Origin: Pedobacter miscanthi
Lineage (GTDB): Bacteria > Bacteroidota > Bacteroidia > Sphingobacteriales > Sphingobacteriaceae
NCBI RefSeq assembly: GCF_003315595.1
Contig: NZ_QNQU01000007.1
Coordinates: forward strand, 62,001-126,000
DNA length: 64,000 nucleotides
Reading direction: 5' to 3'
A program made the position numbers and the translations under genes. The notes beneath the pieces were generated by a model. It was not told where the DNA came from and did no database searches. It was given only the letters and a program-made list of their open reading frames with translations. Positions 35,945 to 45,308 of this stretch are shown piece by piece. Numbering within the stretch: the first letter of the stretch is position 1; the number at the start of each line of letters is the position of its first letter.

Positions 35945-36357
35945 CTCTGATTTTTTTTTACCTCTTTTTAACTGCAGAAAATAGTCTTCAGGTGGTTTTC
36001 ATAAAAAAGTGGCCTGTTAATATCAGGGCGCATTTTTTTAAAAAAAATAACGTATTTACAATTTTGAAAATTTTATATTTTTTTTCATTAGTGATGCCAT
36101 TATGAAGGCTCAATACGGTAAAAAATACAAATTTTTCCAATTTGGACTGAGAAGAAAGACAAAAACATACAATTATCGAACAGTTGGCAACCACAATTCA
36201 AGCTTATCCGGGAGAGAAATCTTTTTTAGAACCAACCCTGGTTAAAGGCTTGGTACTGGCCGGGCAAAGTCCTGATCAGGAATCCCCTAAACAGATACGG
36301 ATTGACAATAACTATCTTCCCATTAAGTGGAGAATTGGTTATTAGAGGATTTAAACA

Positions 36358-36394
36358 AGCAAGCCTGGGAACCAATGTGGTTCCCAGGCTTGCT
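36358..36394 (-). terminator. strong stem-loop ending the CE2/GH87 operon
   Basis: Perfect 17-bp stem (36358-36374 with 36378-36394) with 3-nt loop, 70 nt after the GH71/GH99-like stop codon on the - strand. Only a short T-stretch follows (TTGTTTAAA), but the stem is very stable. It isolates the operon from the next one. Confidence 0.75.
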
Positions 36395-36463
36395 GTGTAG
36401 ATAAGCACACTTTCTGGAGAATCAGCCAATGCAGGCCTTATCGAAGTTGTATCCTATTGATCA

Positions 36464-37765
36464 CTATTGATGTGAAGTGGGATGGGTCGCAGTATAGGGA
36501 ATCTGTCCCTTTATCATTTTGCCTCCATCATTTGTCAGTCTTAGATAGAAATCAGATGAAAGGGCAACACCATCCGCGTCTAAATTAAGAAAATATTTAC
36601 CTGCTGGTGCCATTGAAGCATTTTCTGCGGTCTTAAAAATTTGTGTTGCCTCATTTAACTCATCGAACATCGAAATGTAAACACTTTTTACATTTGCATT
36701 TTTTGCCGCTGCAAACTGGGACCACATAAAGTCTCCATGCAATCTTTTAATTTCATTTTTCGGTTTAGAGGGATTGTCGCTGTTAAATGAAAATCCAGGA
36801 TAGATATCCGCCTGATAATCTTTTCCATTTGCATTGCACCAAGCTACATCAGCGCTATAGGCGGGCGGAAAGTTTCCTGTTCTTCCGACGTACCAGGCCA
36901 TGATCATATCGCAGGCCAGATAAGCAGGAGCATCCGCAGTATCCGTAGAGAAATCACCCATTGTACCTCCGATTACGTAACAACCGTGGGCTTTGAACCA
37001 GTTGATTTTATTTACCCACTCGCTTGTGATTCCACGCCCATCCTTTCCTACTCCCCAGAAACATACGACCGGTTTGCCATTCTGTTTGGCATATGCTGAG
37101 GATGCGGTATGCTGCTGCATTGAATTCGTCCAGTCAGCCTCACACGGTGTATTGCTGTTGCAATCATACATGATATAAAATTTACGGCCATAGACTTCCG
37201 CCGAATTCCTCACTTTGGCAACGATCTGATCGAATTGATTTTTTTTGGCTCCGGCATCAAGATAACTACCAAACCGTTGTAAAGCGACACAGTCGATGCC
37301 ATATTGTTGCATCCATTGCAAATGTTTTGCAATGGTCTGCGAACTCCATGAAGAGAACATTTTGGCAGGAGTTCCGTTGCCGAGATTTCCGGTATACCCC
37401 GGCTGGGTTACCCCGTTCTGCTTAAATGGCGTTCCCGAATAGGTATAAAGATATTCCCTCACATCGGGCCAGGCCTCTAGATTCATGTGCTGCCAAGAGT
37501 TCAATGGTGCCCCGTCACCAGCGGCACCAAACCATCCCTGATACCCCGTCGTTACTTTTCCAACTACGTCACCTACGGGAGAGGCAAGGGTTGTCGGGCC
37601 ACCACCGCTGAGGCTTACTTTACCAGGCCCCTGGACAACATCAACTCCTGCTTTTTTCTGACAGGCCACCAAGCCTATAAAAAGTGTGGAGCAAAATGCA
37701 AATTTCTTTGCTGCACCAATAAAACTTCCACCGGGAAGTTTTGAATACTGCTCATTGTTTTTCAT
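36464..37765 (-). CDS. GH71/GH99-like glycoside hydrolase lipoprotein
   Basis: A 433-residue protein with lipoprotein signal ending LFIGLVACQKKAG. The catalytic-type domain (about 65-400) starts VTTGYQGWFGAAGDG and contains AWPDVREYLYTYSGTP, GKPVVCFWGVGKDGRG, CDMIMAWYVGRTGN and ISMFDELNEATQIF. This TIM-barrel type is seen in Bacteroidota proteins related to GH71 and GH99; the MFDE near the end is a candidate acidic catalytic pair. GH71 enzymes hydrolyse alpha-1,3-glucan and GH99 alpha-mannosides, so the family assignment has two outcomes. It is the last gene of the CE2 operon and precedes a strong terminator. The enzyme next door at 40336 has a related fold. Confidence 0.65.
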   Translation of the reverse strand: MKNNEQYSKLPGGSFIGAAKKFAFCSTLFIGLVACQKKAGVDVVQGPGKVSLSGGGPTTLASPVGDVVGKVTTGYQGWFGAAGDGAPLNSWQHMNLEAWPDVREYLYTYSGTPFKQNGVTQPGYTGNLGNGTPAKMFSSWSSQTIAKHLQWMQQYGIDCVALQRFGSYLDAGAKKNQFDQIVAKVRNSAEVYGRKFYIMYDCNSNTPCEADWTNSMQQHTASSAYAKQNGKPVVCFWGVGKDGRGITSEWVNKINWFKAHGCYVIGGTMGDFSTDTADAPAYLACDMIMAWYVGRTGNFPPAYSADVAWCNANGKDYQADIYPGFSFNSDNPSKPKNEIKRLHGDFMWSQFAAAKNANVKSVYISMFDELNEATQIFKTAENASMAPAGKYFLNLDADGVALSSDFYLRLTNDGGKMIKGQIPYTATHPTSHQ

Positions 37766-38017
37766 AAAGATTAATTTAAGTTATAAAATAGGATAATTGA
37801 ATATTTTTAACGTACATGGAACAATAGGATTTTTGCCGGACCGTCACAATTGGGAGTTAATCCTTTTTCCCAAGGGTTTATGGTTATGATGTAAATATGG
37901 CTGCCGAAATATATAATTCTAGCAATGTCGGTAAAGGCCAGTAATATGTTAAGGTCCAAGGATATCTGAAAGCACCTCAATTAATCAACGTGATAGTTTT
38001 ACTACCCATTTTCCTTA

Positions 38018-40297
38018 CTAGTCCTTGATAAATTTTATTCCTTTATCTTTACCAATATTGATAAAATAATACCCTGATGATAATTTACTAACATCCACAG
38101 CGCCAGAAGTCTTTGCTTTGAGCACCACATTGCCCGTGCGGAAATCCCTGATGACCACGTTACTGCTTTCCTTTAATCCCCATATATTCAATGTAGCGCT
38201 AACCGGATTTGGGTAAATCATGATTCCTGTTCCCGTTACCGTTTCAGGCGGTGTAATACGCTCTGCGTTACTGTTCGCTGCAAATGTATTAAAGGCGAGT
38301 TGTGAGGGGGCAGTCTCCACTTTGCAAGAAGACATCTGGTCGTTTGCATTTGGACTCAGGTTCAAAAATACCGGCGTGTCATATGTCAGTATCCAAGAGG
38401 TGCCCGTAAAGTTATCTCCTGAATACATAATTACCCTGCGCCCGCTCGGCACTCTTGCCGAGGAAGCCCAGTCGTTAGCAACCCCCTTTGATGCCAACTG
38501 CGCCTGGGTATAATTTCCTACCGGCATTGCCTGACCTGCAGTGCCGCCATAATTGGTATTCTGGAAAAAACTCACTTCGGTTGCCGTTTGTTGCCAACTA
38601 TTACCCGTAAGGGACGGGGATGGAAAAGTAGCCGTACCATCATTTTTAAAAGCGGTCTGGCCAGATTTAAGTTGCGTTACCGTATTGTAATTAATTACCG
38701 CACTTCCCGTGGCACCGGACATGATATAAAAACCGGTCGCCGCTGGATTAATAACGATGTTGCTTGTTAGGGTAACATTAAATTTTTTGATTGCTATTGC
38801 TTTATTCGCAAAACAATCAATAATCGTATTCTCCTGAACCACACCAGTCGTGCCATCATTGATAAATATAGCCCCCTGTGCAGCGCTCCTAAATCCCCCG
38901 CACCGGATCAATAGATTATTTTTGACCGTCACCGATTCACAGGGATTTGCATCAACCCCAAAAGTTGAGAGAACAATACCTGAAAGATCCGCGTTATCGG
39001 TGATCAGGTTATTCTGCAAAAGTGAATTTCTTCCACCCGCGACGCGGATACCATTGGCATAGATAGTGGCTATGGAAGAGTTGTTGAGAATTTTGGTATC
39101 TACCATATTTCCGGCAGTACCACCACCGTTGCCTGCATTAATTGCAATGCCATCATCAGCACAGCCCCTCACATAGTTGTTCTGGCAGGTCAATCTCAAC
39201 CCTGCATTATTAGCTTGTACCGATGAGCCGTTATTTAAATTAATTCCATCCGCCCAGTCATTTGATGCCCTACAATCCTTGATAGTTCCATCTGTACCAC
39301 TGCACCAGAATCCAGCACCTACATTATGAACCCAGACCCTTTCTACAAGCCAGCCCGCAGATCCCTGCACGGTCATACCATAGTCGTGGCCATGGGCAAG
39401 GTCGCGGCCGGTCTCATTACCGAAGATATAAACATCACGTATCGTGCAATTGGTCAGGCTCCATTTATGACGTCCCCCTATTATCCGTTGCAGGGTTGTA
39501 TACCACATACCCGCACCACTAATGGTAATTTCGGAAGCATCAATGGCTTTACTCGTTTTAAAATTGCCAACAGGTATCCACATGCCTTTCTTTAGTCTTT
39601 CGCAGTCATCGATGCATGCCAGGAAGGCATCCGAATCATCGGTAGCATCACCGGATGTAGCACCGTAGTCCATCACAGAGAGTGTATTTGCAGGCTGGGT
39701 CCGCGGAGCACCAACATTCTCCAGATCGAACATATCGATATAGTAAAACGCGGCAGTGTTAGCAGCGTCTTTTTTAAGGGTAATCGTGCTCCCGGGAGCA
39801 ATGGCTGCCCCGGTGATCCAGGCGCGGAATTCATCATAGAAGCGATGTGGCGTACCTGCCGATGGATCATTAATGTTCCAATTCTGAGCTACCCCATATT
39901 GCCAGCTATATTTGGAAGTCATGGTGATTGCCTGACGAAATACACCATCAATATAGAGATTCACCGAAGCATCAATTCCAAACCCGGTAGGCGCATCCGG
40001 AATGGATCCCCGGATAACGATTGTATTTGCACTGATCCCAGTGTCGTTCACCCAGCTTACCGACTCCCCTGTAGAATTGAGTTCAACGAATGACCGCCCT
40101 GATGCCTCCAGTTCGGGGGTAGGCTGGCTGGGAAGCGTTGTCATTGTACGTATGGTTGCTCCTCCCGCCAGGGTACCGGATTCAGCTTCGATTGATTTAA
40201 AAGGTGTAGTCGCACCTTGGGCTGAAACCCTGGTTGCCATGCTTATGAGCAACAGCAGCCCAAATATGAAAATTAATGCTAAATAGTTTTTTTTCAT
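38018..40297 (-). CDS. GH87-like (alpha-1,3-glucanase / mycodextranase) beta-helix enzyme with T9SS sorting domain
   Basis: A 759-residue secreted protein. Signal peptide; N-terminal CBM6/35-like domain (about 30-200; SIEAESGTLAGGATI); right-handed beta-helix (about 205-560) with the GH87 hallmark MWIPVGNFKTSKAIDASEIT followed by GAGMWYTTLQR; and a C-terminal type A sorting domain (about 690-759) with IYPNPVSATLNI and SKLSSGYYFI. GH87 enzymes use three Asp; here Asp350 (WADGIN) and Asp381/Asp382 (CADDGI) fit, though the spacing of 31 is longer than the 23 I recall for Bacillus-type enzymes because of an insert. Family known: cleaves alpha-1,3-glucan. It would be exported by the type IX system, whose PorV gene is in this window. 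Confidence 0.72.
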   Translation of the reverse strand: MKKNYLALIFIFGLLLLISMATRVSAQGATTPFKSIEAESGTLAGGATIRTMTTLPSQPTPELEASGRSFVELNSTGESVSWVNDTGISANTIVIRGSIPDAPTGFGIDASVNLYIDGVFRQAITMTSKYSWQYGVAQNWNINDPSAGTPHRFYDEFRAWITGAAIAPGSTITLKKDAANTAAFYYIDMFDLENVGAPRTQPANTLSVMDYGATSGDATDDSDAFLACIDDCERLKKGMWIPVGNFKTSKAIDASEITISGAGMWYTTLQRIIGGRHKWSLTNCTIRDVYIFGNETGRDLAHGHDYGMTVQGSAGWLVERVWVHNVGAGFWCSGTDGTIKDCRASNDWADGINLNNGSSVQANNAGLRLTCQNNYVRGCADDGIAINAGNGGGTAGNMVDTKILNNSSIATIYANGIRVAGGRNSLLQNNLITDNADLSGIVLSTFGVDANPCESVTVKNNLLIRCGGFRSAAQGAIFINDGTTGVVQENTIIDCFANKAIAIKKFNVTLTSNIVINPAATGFYIMSGATGSAVINYNTVTQLKSGQTAFKNDGTATFPSPSLTGNSWQQTATEVSFFQNTNYGGTAGQAMPVGNYTQAQLASKGVANDWASSARVPSGRRVIMYSGDNFTGTSWILTYDTPVFLNLSPNANDQMSSCKVETAPSQLAFNTFAANSNAERITPPETVTGTGIMIYPNPVSATLNIWGLKESSNVVIRDFRTGNVVLKAKTSGAVDVSKLSSGYYFINIGKDKGIKFIKD

Positions 40298-40335
40298 GTG
40301 ATTGAATTAATTAGTTGCAGGAAAGCTTGTGTTTA

Positions 40336-41898
40336 TTAAAAATTTACCAGGTTAAAATAGTTTATCGCTAAGGAGCCAGACATAATTTTCAACCTCACAG
40401 TATGTGCGCTATTGGTTGTTATAGATTTCGTCCCAGCATCGACCGTGGTATATACCCCGCTACCAGAAACCGGTAGGTTAACTATCGGCAAATCTATACC
40501 ATCGACATTAAACCGAATTGTAGCAGCCTGGTTTGAAGAATACCTGAGCTGAAATTTCGAATTACCTGCTCTAAAAGGTATCTCTCTCCATTCCATCCAT
40601 TCATTGGCCTGCGCGGCGGTTACATGCCAGCCCCCCAAGACATCACCTGTCTTGACTACATCAATATCACCATCACGGAAAGTTCCTCCACTATTCCCGG
40701 GAGTAACATCACTATAAAAGTCGCAACCCTCCGCTTCCACCTTTAAAGTTGTCGGAAAGGGATCATTGGAATAACCCCGGACGATATTGATTCGCTGGTT
40801 TGGATAATCATAATAAGTAACATCCTTGTTCCTGAAGATCGCCGCGTTCTCCGAAACATCGGTAAACCCTTCCAGTAATGTCAATACTGCTCCAGCACCT
40901 TTAGTACCATTTAGTGTGGTAATGAAGCGTTGACCGTGATTGGCGTCGATAAACATATTGGTAGCACCTTGGACCACCCGAAAACCAGGAACTCCTGACC
41001 CTACTTTTACCCCATTAAAAGTATAGAGCGTATGGGGGTTTGCCATCGTAAACCAATTGTGCACCGCATCTGTTACAGCGGGATCATTAACCGTAGGATC
41101 ACGGTCAATCCATGACTTGTCAATAACCAGATAGGGGTTCTGACTGAAAGTCGCCTGAAACTGAGCCCGTATATATTGTAAGATCTTTTTTAAATTACCA
41201 TTACCATAATTATCGGCCCAATTTGTAGTTACACTCCAGAAAAATACGACAGGTCTGCCATTATATTTAAACCGTTTGGCATCAGGTATATTTTGGAAAG
41301 CAGTTTTAATATTAAGATCCCAGATGTATTTGTAGTTGACAGTATTGCCGCAATCAAATTTTGGACTGGTTGGCTGGTAGCCCTGACCGTTATCCACATT
41401 CCGGTTTGCGGCCCATGAAGATGGGCAATCATCAAAAATTGCCAGCTTAAATTTGTTTGCAACACCACGGCGATCCATTGCCTGGACCAGATTGACAAGC
41501 TTTCTGGGATCACCATGATCAACCGTGGGAACATTGGGGCTATACCCACGACAATTCGCCGCCAGAAAATCCTGTCCACTATAAGCGAATTCTTCAACCA
41601 GATTATCCCACCAGTCATTCTCTGTTGCCGAGGACTTATACAAAGGGAGGTTATAAAGTATATTACCGGCGGGACTTGGATTTTGGCCTCCACCAGAACG
41701 TACCGTCCCGTTAAAACCAACAACAGATCCTATAAATTGGGTGGCGACAACATCTTTGTCCACATCGCCAGATGATTCTTCGGCTAACTTCAAATCGGAC
41801 GATGGTCCCGCACTAATTTCTTTTTCTTGTTGAGTTTTGGCACAGCCTGCCAGTAAAGAAAAAATAGCTGATAAAACGAAGATGTTGAATGGTCTCAT
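40336..41898 (-). CDS. DUF5010-like lipoprotein with C-terminal CBM6-type domain
   Basis: A 520-residue lipoprotein (signal ends LLAGCAKTQQ). The first 400 residues resemble DUF5010, a TIM-barrel relative of GH71/GH99, with NILYNLPLYKSS, GQDFLAANCRGYSP, GRPVVFFWSVTTNW and LLEGFTDVSENAAIF. The last 130 residues are a CBM6/35-type sandwich beginning LKVEAEGCDFYS and containing GWHVTAAQANEWMEW. NGRPVVFFWSV aligns with NGKPVVCFWGV in the gene at 36464, so the two probably share a fold and operon function. Substrate unknown; alpha-glucan or alpha-mannan are the likeliest given the neighbours. Confidence 0.7.
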   Translation of the reverse strand: MRPFNIFVLSAIFSLLAGCAKTQQEKEISAGPSSDLKLAEESSGDVDKDVVATQFIGSVVGFNGTVRSGGGQNPSPAGNILYNLPLYKSSATENDWWDNLVEEFAYSGQDFLAANCRGYSPNVPTVDHGDPRKLVNLVQAMDRRGVANKFKLAIFDDCPSSWAANRNVDNGQGYQPTSPKFDCGNTVNYKYIWDLNIKTAFQNIPDAKRFKYNGRPVVFFWSVTTNWADNYGNGNLKKILQYIRAQFQATFSQNPYLVIDKSWIDRDPTVNDPAVTDAVHNWFTMANPHTLYTFNGVKVGSGVPGFRVVQGATNMFIDANHGQRFITTLNGTKGAGAVLTLLEGFTDVSENAAIFRNKDVTYYDYPNQRINIVRGYSNDPFPTTLKVEAEGCDFYSDVTPGNSGGTFRDGDIDVVKTGDVLGGWHVTAAQANEWMEWREIPFRAGNSKFQLRYSSNQAATIRFNVDGIDLPIVNLPVSGSGVYTTVDAGTKSITTNSAHTVRLKIMSGSLAINYFNLVNF

Positions 41899-42105
41899 TT
41901 TTCAAACTCTAAATTTATAAATGGTTAGACAGATATGTAACGGGTGGAATAAGCTCTGGTTGTGGTGGCAGATTAATTCTGGTAAAAAATCAAACCACAG
42001 ATTAGAATTACCTTATCTATAAAGGATGAACGGATAACTCCGCCCATCCTAACCATTAACCAATAAACCTAATCCGATATATAACCGATAAATATCAATA
42101 GGCCC

Positions 42106-43722
42106 TTAAGGTGCCTGAAAAGCCCATTGTTGGCTATTGGTACCTGCATCACTCCATATCTGGATAAGGGCGCCTGTAACTGTTGAATTACTGGCTACCT
42201 CCATCAATTTATTGCTTTGAACACCTTTAACGGTGTAATAACCTCCTGAAGTTGGTGTAATAATCCATTTTTGATTATTACCGCTTGTAGAAGTATAAAG
42301 CTGAAGTTTTGCACCATCCGCAGAAGATTGACCAGAAACATCAAGTGACTTTCCACTTTGCAGCCCTACAATCCTATATTGTCCACCTCCAAGGTCTGTC
42401 ACCGTCCAGCGTTGATTATTCTGACCATTATACGTCCATTGCTGAATCGATGTTCCGTTAATTATTCCCTGTGCCTGGGCATCGATTGCCAGACCGCTGT
42501 TCCGGTTTATTATTTTGTAAGTTCCATTGGCAAGCGCAGGGCTTCCACCTAAATAAGGCGCCAGAATCGGTTTCAGCAAGTTGGCTGCTTTAATATGACC
42601 ACTGACGTTAGGATGCAGCCCATCTGAATAATCCGTTGAAGTTAACCAGCCAGTGGTATTTATGTAATGGACTTTAGTGTCCCCTGCTGCAATTCTTGCA
42701 TTCACAGCCGCTAGTGTCGGGGTAGCTTTTACGCCAATAAAAGTTCTCATCACAAATATCTCTGCGTTGACGAATTTAGCACGGATATTTGCCAAAAAGG
42801 TAGTATAATTATTTTGAAAGATGTTATCAGGCACAGATTGGTTATTATCGTTTGTACCTAGATTTACAACAATCAATTTTGGAGTATATTTTGTGAAATC
42901 CCAGTTTGAAGAAGATGGATATGAAGGATTTTGCAATTTAAAATACTGAACATCCATACCTGGATTCGTAGTATAACCACTTACAAGGGTGACACCCGGA
43001 TAAGCAATCTGTGTATGCTCGGCACCCAAGGCTTCTGAACACACCCAGCCATAGGCTGACACATTAGCCTGACCGCCCGAACCTGCAGCGTATCCCGCTG
43101 TAATTGAATCGCCGATATATTCGATAATATTTCCAGAGACATCGGGAACACTTGTAGTTGCACCCGCATCCAATATGAATCCTTGAAAATTAAACACATA
43201 GTTGTAGTCTTTTCCCTGGGCAACAGTGACCGTATGTGTACCATTAACCAGTGGACTGGGTGTCAGGTTAATCGTACCATTGGCATTCAGGTAGCTTATC
43301 CAGGCACCATTGTCAATTTTAGCGTAATAATTAGTGGCCGTACCTACTTTTATTTTAACAGTCGTACCCGTGAATTTTACCCGAACATATGCTCCGCCCC
43401 AATAACTTACATATTGAGACGAATTGCTCGAATCCCATCTTCCAAAATATCTGATATTTGAATCACTAGGATCTCCAGATCCGGCCAGGGCAGATAAAGC
43501 TTGCTTGGTACTGCTTTCTGAAATAGATTTTATCCCAGGGGAAGCCATTGACGGCTCTTGAGAGATTTTACTACAGTTACATAATAAAGTGACCATAGAG
43601 AGGCATGCGAATAATTGAAAGACCATTTGTTTGACAACTTGAATTGGTCTGGAACAGAGATGTCCGAATCCAGGAAACAGCAATTGCCATCCCCCATGTG
43701 GTTTTGTAATTTTGTCTATCAT
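42106..43722 (-). CDS. CE2-like SGNH carbohydrate esterase with ricin-type lectin domain
   Basis: Up to 538 residues. Order: hydrophobic signal segment (about 34-50), jelly-roll domain (about 75-180; IRYFGRWD, WGGAYVRVKFTGT), SGNH esterase (about 185-390) with block I IGDSITAG (Ser206), block III LGTNDN and block V DGLHPN, and a ricin-B/CBM13 lectin (about 400-538) with repeated QxW motifs (NNQRW, NNQKW, NSQQW). The jelly roll plus SGNH combination is CE2, which removes acetyl groups from glycans. ATG 43722 fits promoter B (leader about 37 nt), although a later ATG at 43626 gives a cleaner signal peptide. First gene of the operon leading to GH87 and GH71-like genes. Confidence 0.82.
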   Translation of the reverse strand: MIDKITKPHGGWQLLFPGFGHLCSRPIQVVKQMVFQLFACLSMVTLLCNCSKISQEPSMASPGIKSISESSTKQALSALAGSGDPSDSNIRYFGRWDSSNSSQYVSYWGGAYVRVKFTGTTVKIKVGTATNYYAKIDNGAWISYLNANGTINLTPSPLVNGTHTVTVAQGKDYNYVFNFQGFILDAGATTSVPDVSGNIIEYIGDSITAGYAAGSGGQANVSAYGWVCSEALGAEHTQIAYPGVTLVSGYTTNPGMDVQYFKLQNPSYPSSSNWDFTKYTPKLIVVNLGTNDNNQSVPDNIFQNNYTTFLANIRAKFVNAEIFVMRTFIGVKATPTLAAVNARIAAGDTKVHYINTTGWLTSTDYSDGLHPNVSGHIKAANLLKPILAPYLGGSPALANGTYKIINRNSGLAIDAQAQGIINGTSIQQWTYNGQNNQRWTVTDLGGGQYRIVGLQSGKSLDVSGQSSADGAKLQLYTSTSGNNQKWIITPTSGGYYTVKGVQSNKLMEVASNSTVTGALIQIWSDAGTNSQQWAFQAP

Positions 43723-43765
43723 ATTTGGTTATGTTTTAAAGGCAATGAACCGTATTGCCAAAACA

Positions 43766-43798
43766 CAAAACTAATTTCAAGTCTTAAAAAAAGCTTAA
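43766..43798 (-). promoter_or_regulatory. promoter B: two TTAAG repeats with 11-bp period and perfect -7 box
   Basis: TTAAG at 43794-43798 and 43783-43787 are 11 bp apart; a third upstream position is degenerate. Nine nt after the last repeat lies TAGTTTTG (43766-43773), a perfect TAnnTTTG on the - strand. This is the only one of the five promoters with a perfect box, and it fixes the register of the others. No canonical -33 box at 19 nt is present; the repeat takes its place. The rest of 43723-44112 is AT-rich without genes. Confidence 0.8.
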
Positions 43799-44112
43799 AA
43801 AAAAAATAATCGGCATTTAATCATAGATTTTTATGCTCTTAATTTTATTTTTCCCCTTTTCAGCTTATCCCAGCATAGAAATATTATTTGTTTTTATTAA
43901 AAAAACAGGAAACGATTTTACTACAAAAAGGATTTTTTGCGATAAAAAATGCTATTCTCCGAGTAATTAGGCCATTTTTAAGTTGTAATTAATGGTTCAG
44001 CATATACTTGCACTTTAGATAGAGTGCGGGTTCTTTTAACGCTGATCTTGATAATGTGAAAAGTTTAATCTCATTGCCTAAAATGATAAAAGTCTAATAA
44101 AAAATAATTCTC

Positions 44113-45123
44113 ATGATTAAAACACCATCCCAGCAACGATATGAATCGATGCAATACCGCCGTTGTGGTAACAGCGGAATTAAACTGCCGTCAATTTCCC
44201 TAGGACTCTGGCATAATTTCGGACATGTCAACCAAATTGAAAAAGCTAAACAGATCATCACCTCTGCATTTGACCAAGGTATAACCCATTTTGACCTTGC
44301 AAATAACTATGGCCCGCCGCCAGGCTCTGCAGAAGAGGTTTTCGGAAAGATTCTCCATTCAGAATTTAAAGACTACAGAGATGAAATGATAATTTCCAGT
44401 AAAGCAGGCTATACTATGTGGGATGGGCCATATGGGGACTGGGGATCAAAAAAATACCTTGTCTCCAGCTTAGACCAAAGCCTAAAAAGAATGGGATTGG
44501 ATTATGTGGATATATTCTATCACCACAGGCCCGATCCGCAGACACCTTTAGAGGAAACGATGGCTACACTCAGTCTTTTGGTAAGGCAGGGTAAGGCACT
44601 TTATGTTGGGATTTCAAATTATGGTCCAAGTGAAACCCAAGACGCTATTTCCATGTTACGGGAAATGGGAACTCCGTGCCTGATCCATCAAGTGAAATAT
44701 TCCATGTTGGAAAGGTCGGCTGAGAAGGGATTGTTGGAGGTGCTAGAGAAAGAACGCACTGGTTGTATTGCCTTTTCGCCACTTGCACAGGGCCTATTAA
44801 CAGACAAATATTTTAATGGTATCCCAGCGGAATCAAGGATTGCAAATAGCGGGATTTTTCTCAAACAATCTGACCTTAACCAGTCGAACATGAGAAAGGC
44901 GGAACAACTCAACCAGCTTGCATTATCGAGGGATCAGAAACTTTCACAGATGGCCCTCTCTTGGTTACTGAAAGATCAAAGGGTCACCTCGGTACTTATT
45001 GGTGCCTCCAGTACCCAACAAATTGATGAAGCAGTCGGGGCTGTTAAAAATAGTTATTTCGACAATGACGAACTTAACCGGATCAACCAGATACTGGATT
45101 CAAACAAAAATGTCGCTTTATAA
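44113..45123 (+). CDS. aldo/keto reductase (YghZ/Gpr type)
   Basis: A 336-residue aldo/keto reductase with the catalytic tetrad Asp61, Tyr66 (DLANNY), Lys97 (SSKAGY) and His137 (FYHHRPD). The start MQYRRCGNSGIKLPSISLGLWHNFG-type text is that of the YghZ/GpR group, which reduces glyceraldehyde 3-phosphate or methylglyoxal-like aldehydes. ATG 44113 is 13 residues before the usual family start at MQYRR (residue 14), so a shorter version from 44152 is possible. It is the only + strand gene inside the glycan locus and lies between two - strand units, without the TTAAG repeats. Likely cytoplasmic. Confidence 0.9.
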   Translation: MIKTPSQQRYESMQYRRCGNSGIKLPSISLGLWHNFGHVNQIEKAKQIITSAFDQGITHFDLANNYGPPPGSAEEVFGKILHSEFKDYRDEMIISSKAGYTMWDGPYGDWGSKKYLVSSLDQSLKRMGLDYVDIFYHHRPDPQTPLEETMATLSLLVRQGKALYVGISNYGPSETQDAISMLREMGTPCLIHQVKYSMLERSAEKGLLEVLEKERTGCIAFSPLAQGLLTDKYFNGIPAESRIANSGIFLKQSDLNQSNMRKAEQLNQLALSRDQKLSQMALSWLLKDQRVTSVLIGASSTQQIDEAVGAVKNSYFDNDELNRINQILDSNKNVAL

Positions 45124-45200
45124 TACCTCATGTGTAGGCGCTATTCAACTAGTGGCCGGTCAAAACCGACTTTTCCCTAAAATAATTTCGTTTAAATTTT

Positions 45201-45230
45201 CTTTAGCGGGAGCGATTGCTCTCGCCAAAG
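45201..45230. terminator. imperfect hairpin between convergent genes
   Basis: Arms 45201-45213 and 45218-45230 form a 13-bp stem with one G-U and one mismatch, loop GATT. It lies 78 nt past the aldo/keto reductase stop and 79 nt past the opposing esterase-like stop. No T-tract is seen on either side. Confidence 0.4.
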
Positions 45231-45308
45231 AAGATTATTGCCTTCCCTATCGATTCGCCAAATTTGTCAGTATAAGGGGCTCCTTATAACTTTAATAGCC
45301 AAATAAAA

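Larger units (their letters stand above)
35742..36463. other. 722-nt intergenic region between two operons
   Basis: It contains promoter A (35901-35944), AT-rich sequence, and the terminator at 36358-36394. Open frames at 35988-36194 and 36226-36429 are not protein-like. No other gene is seen. Confidence 0.6.

Noticed and set aside
35988..36429. Short - strand open frames in the gap before the GH71/GH99-like operon end
   Set aside because: Composition is random and the second crosses the 17-bp terminator stem.
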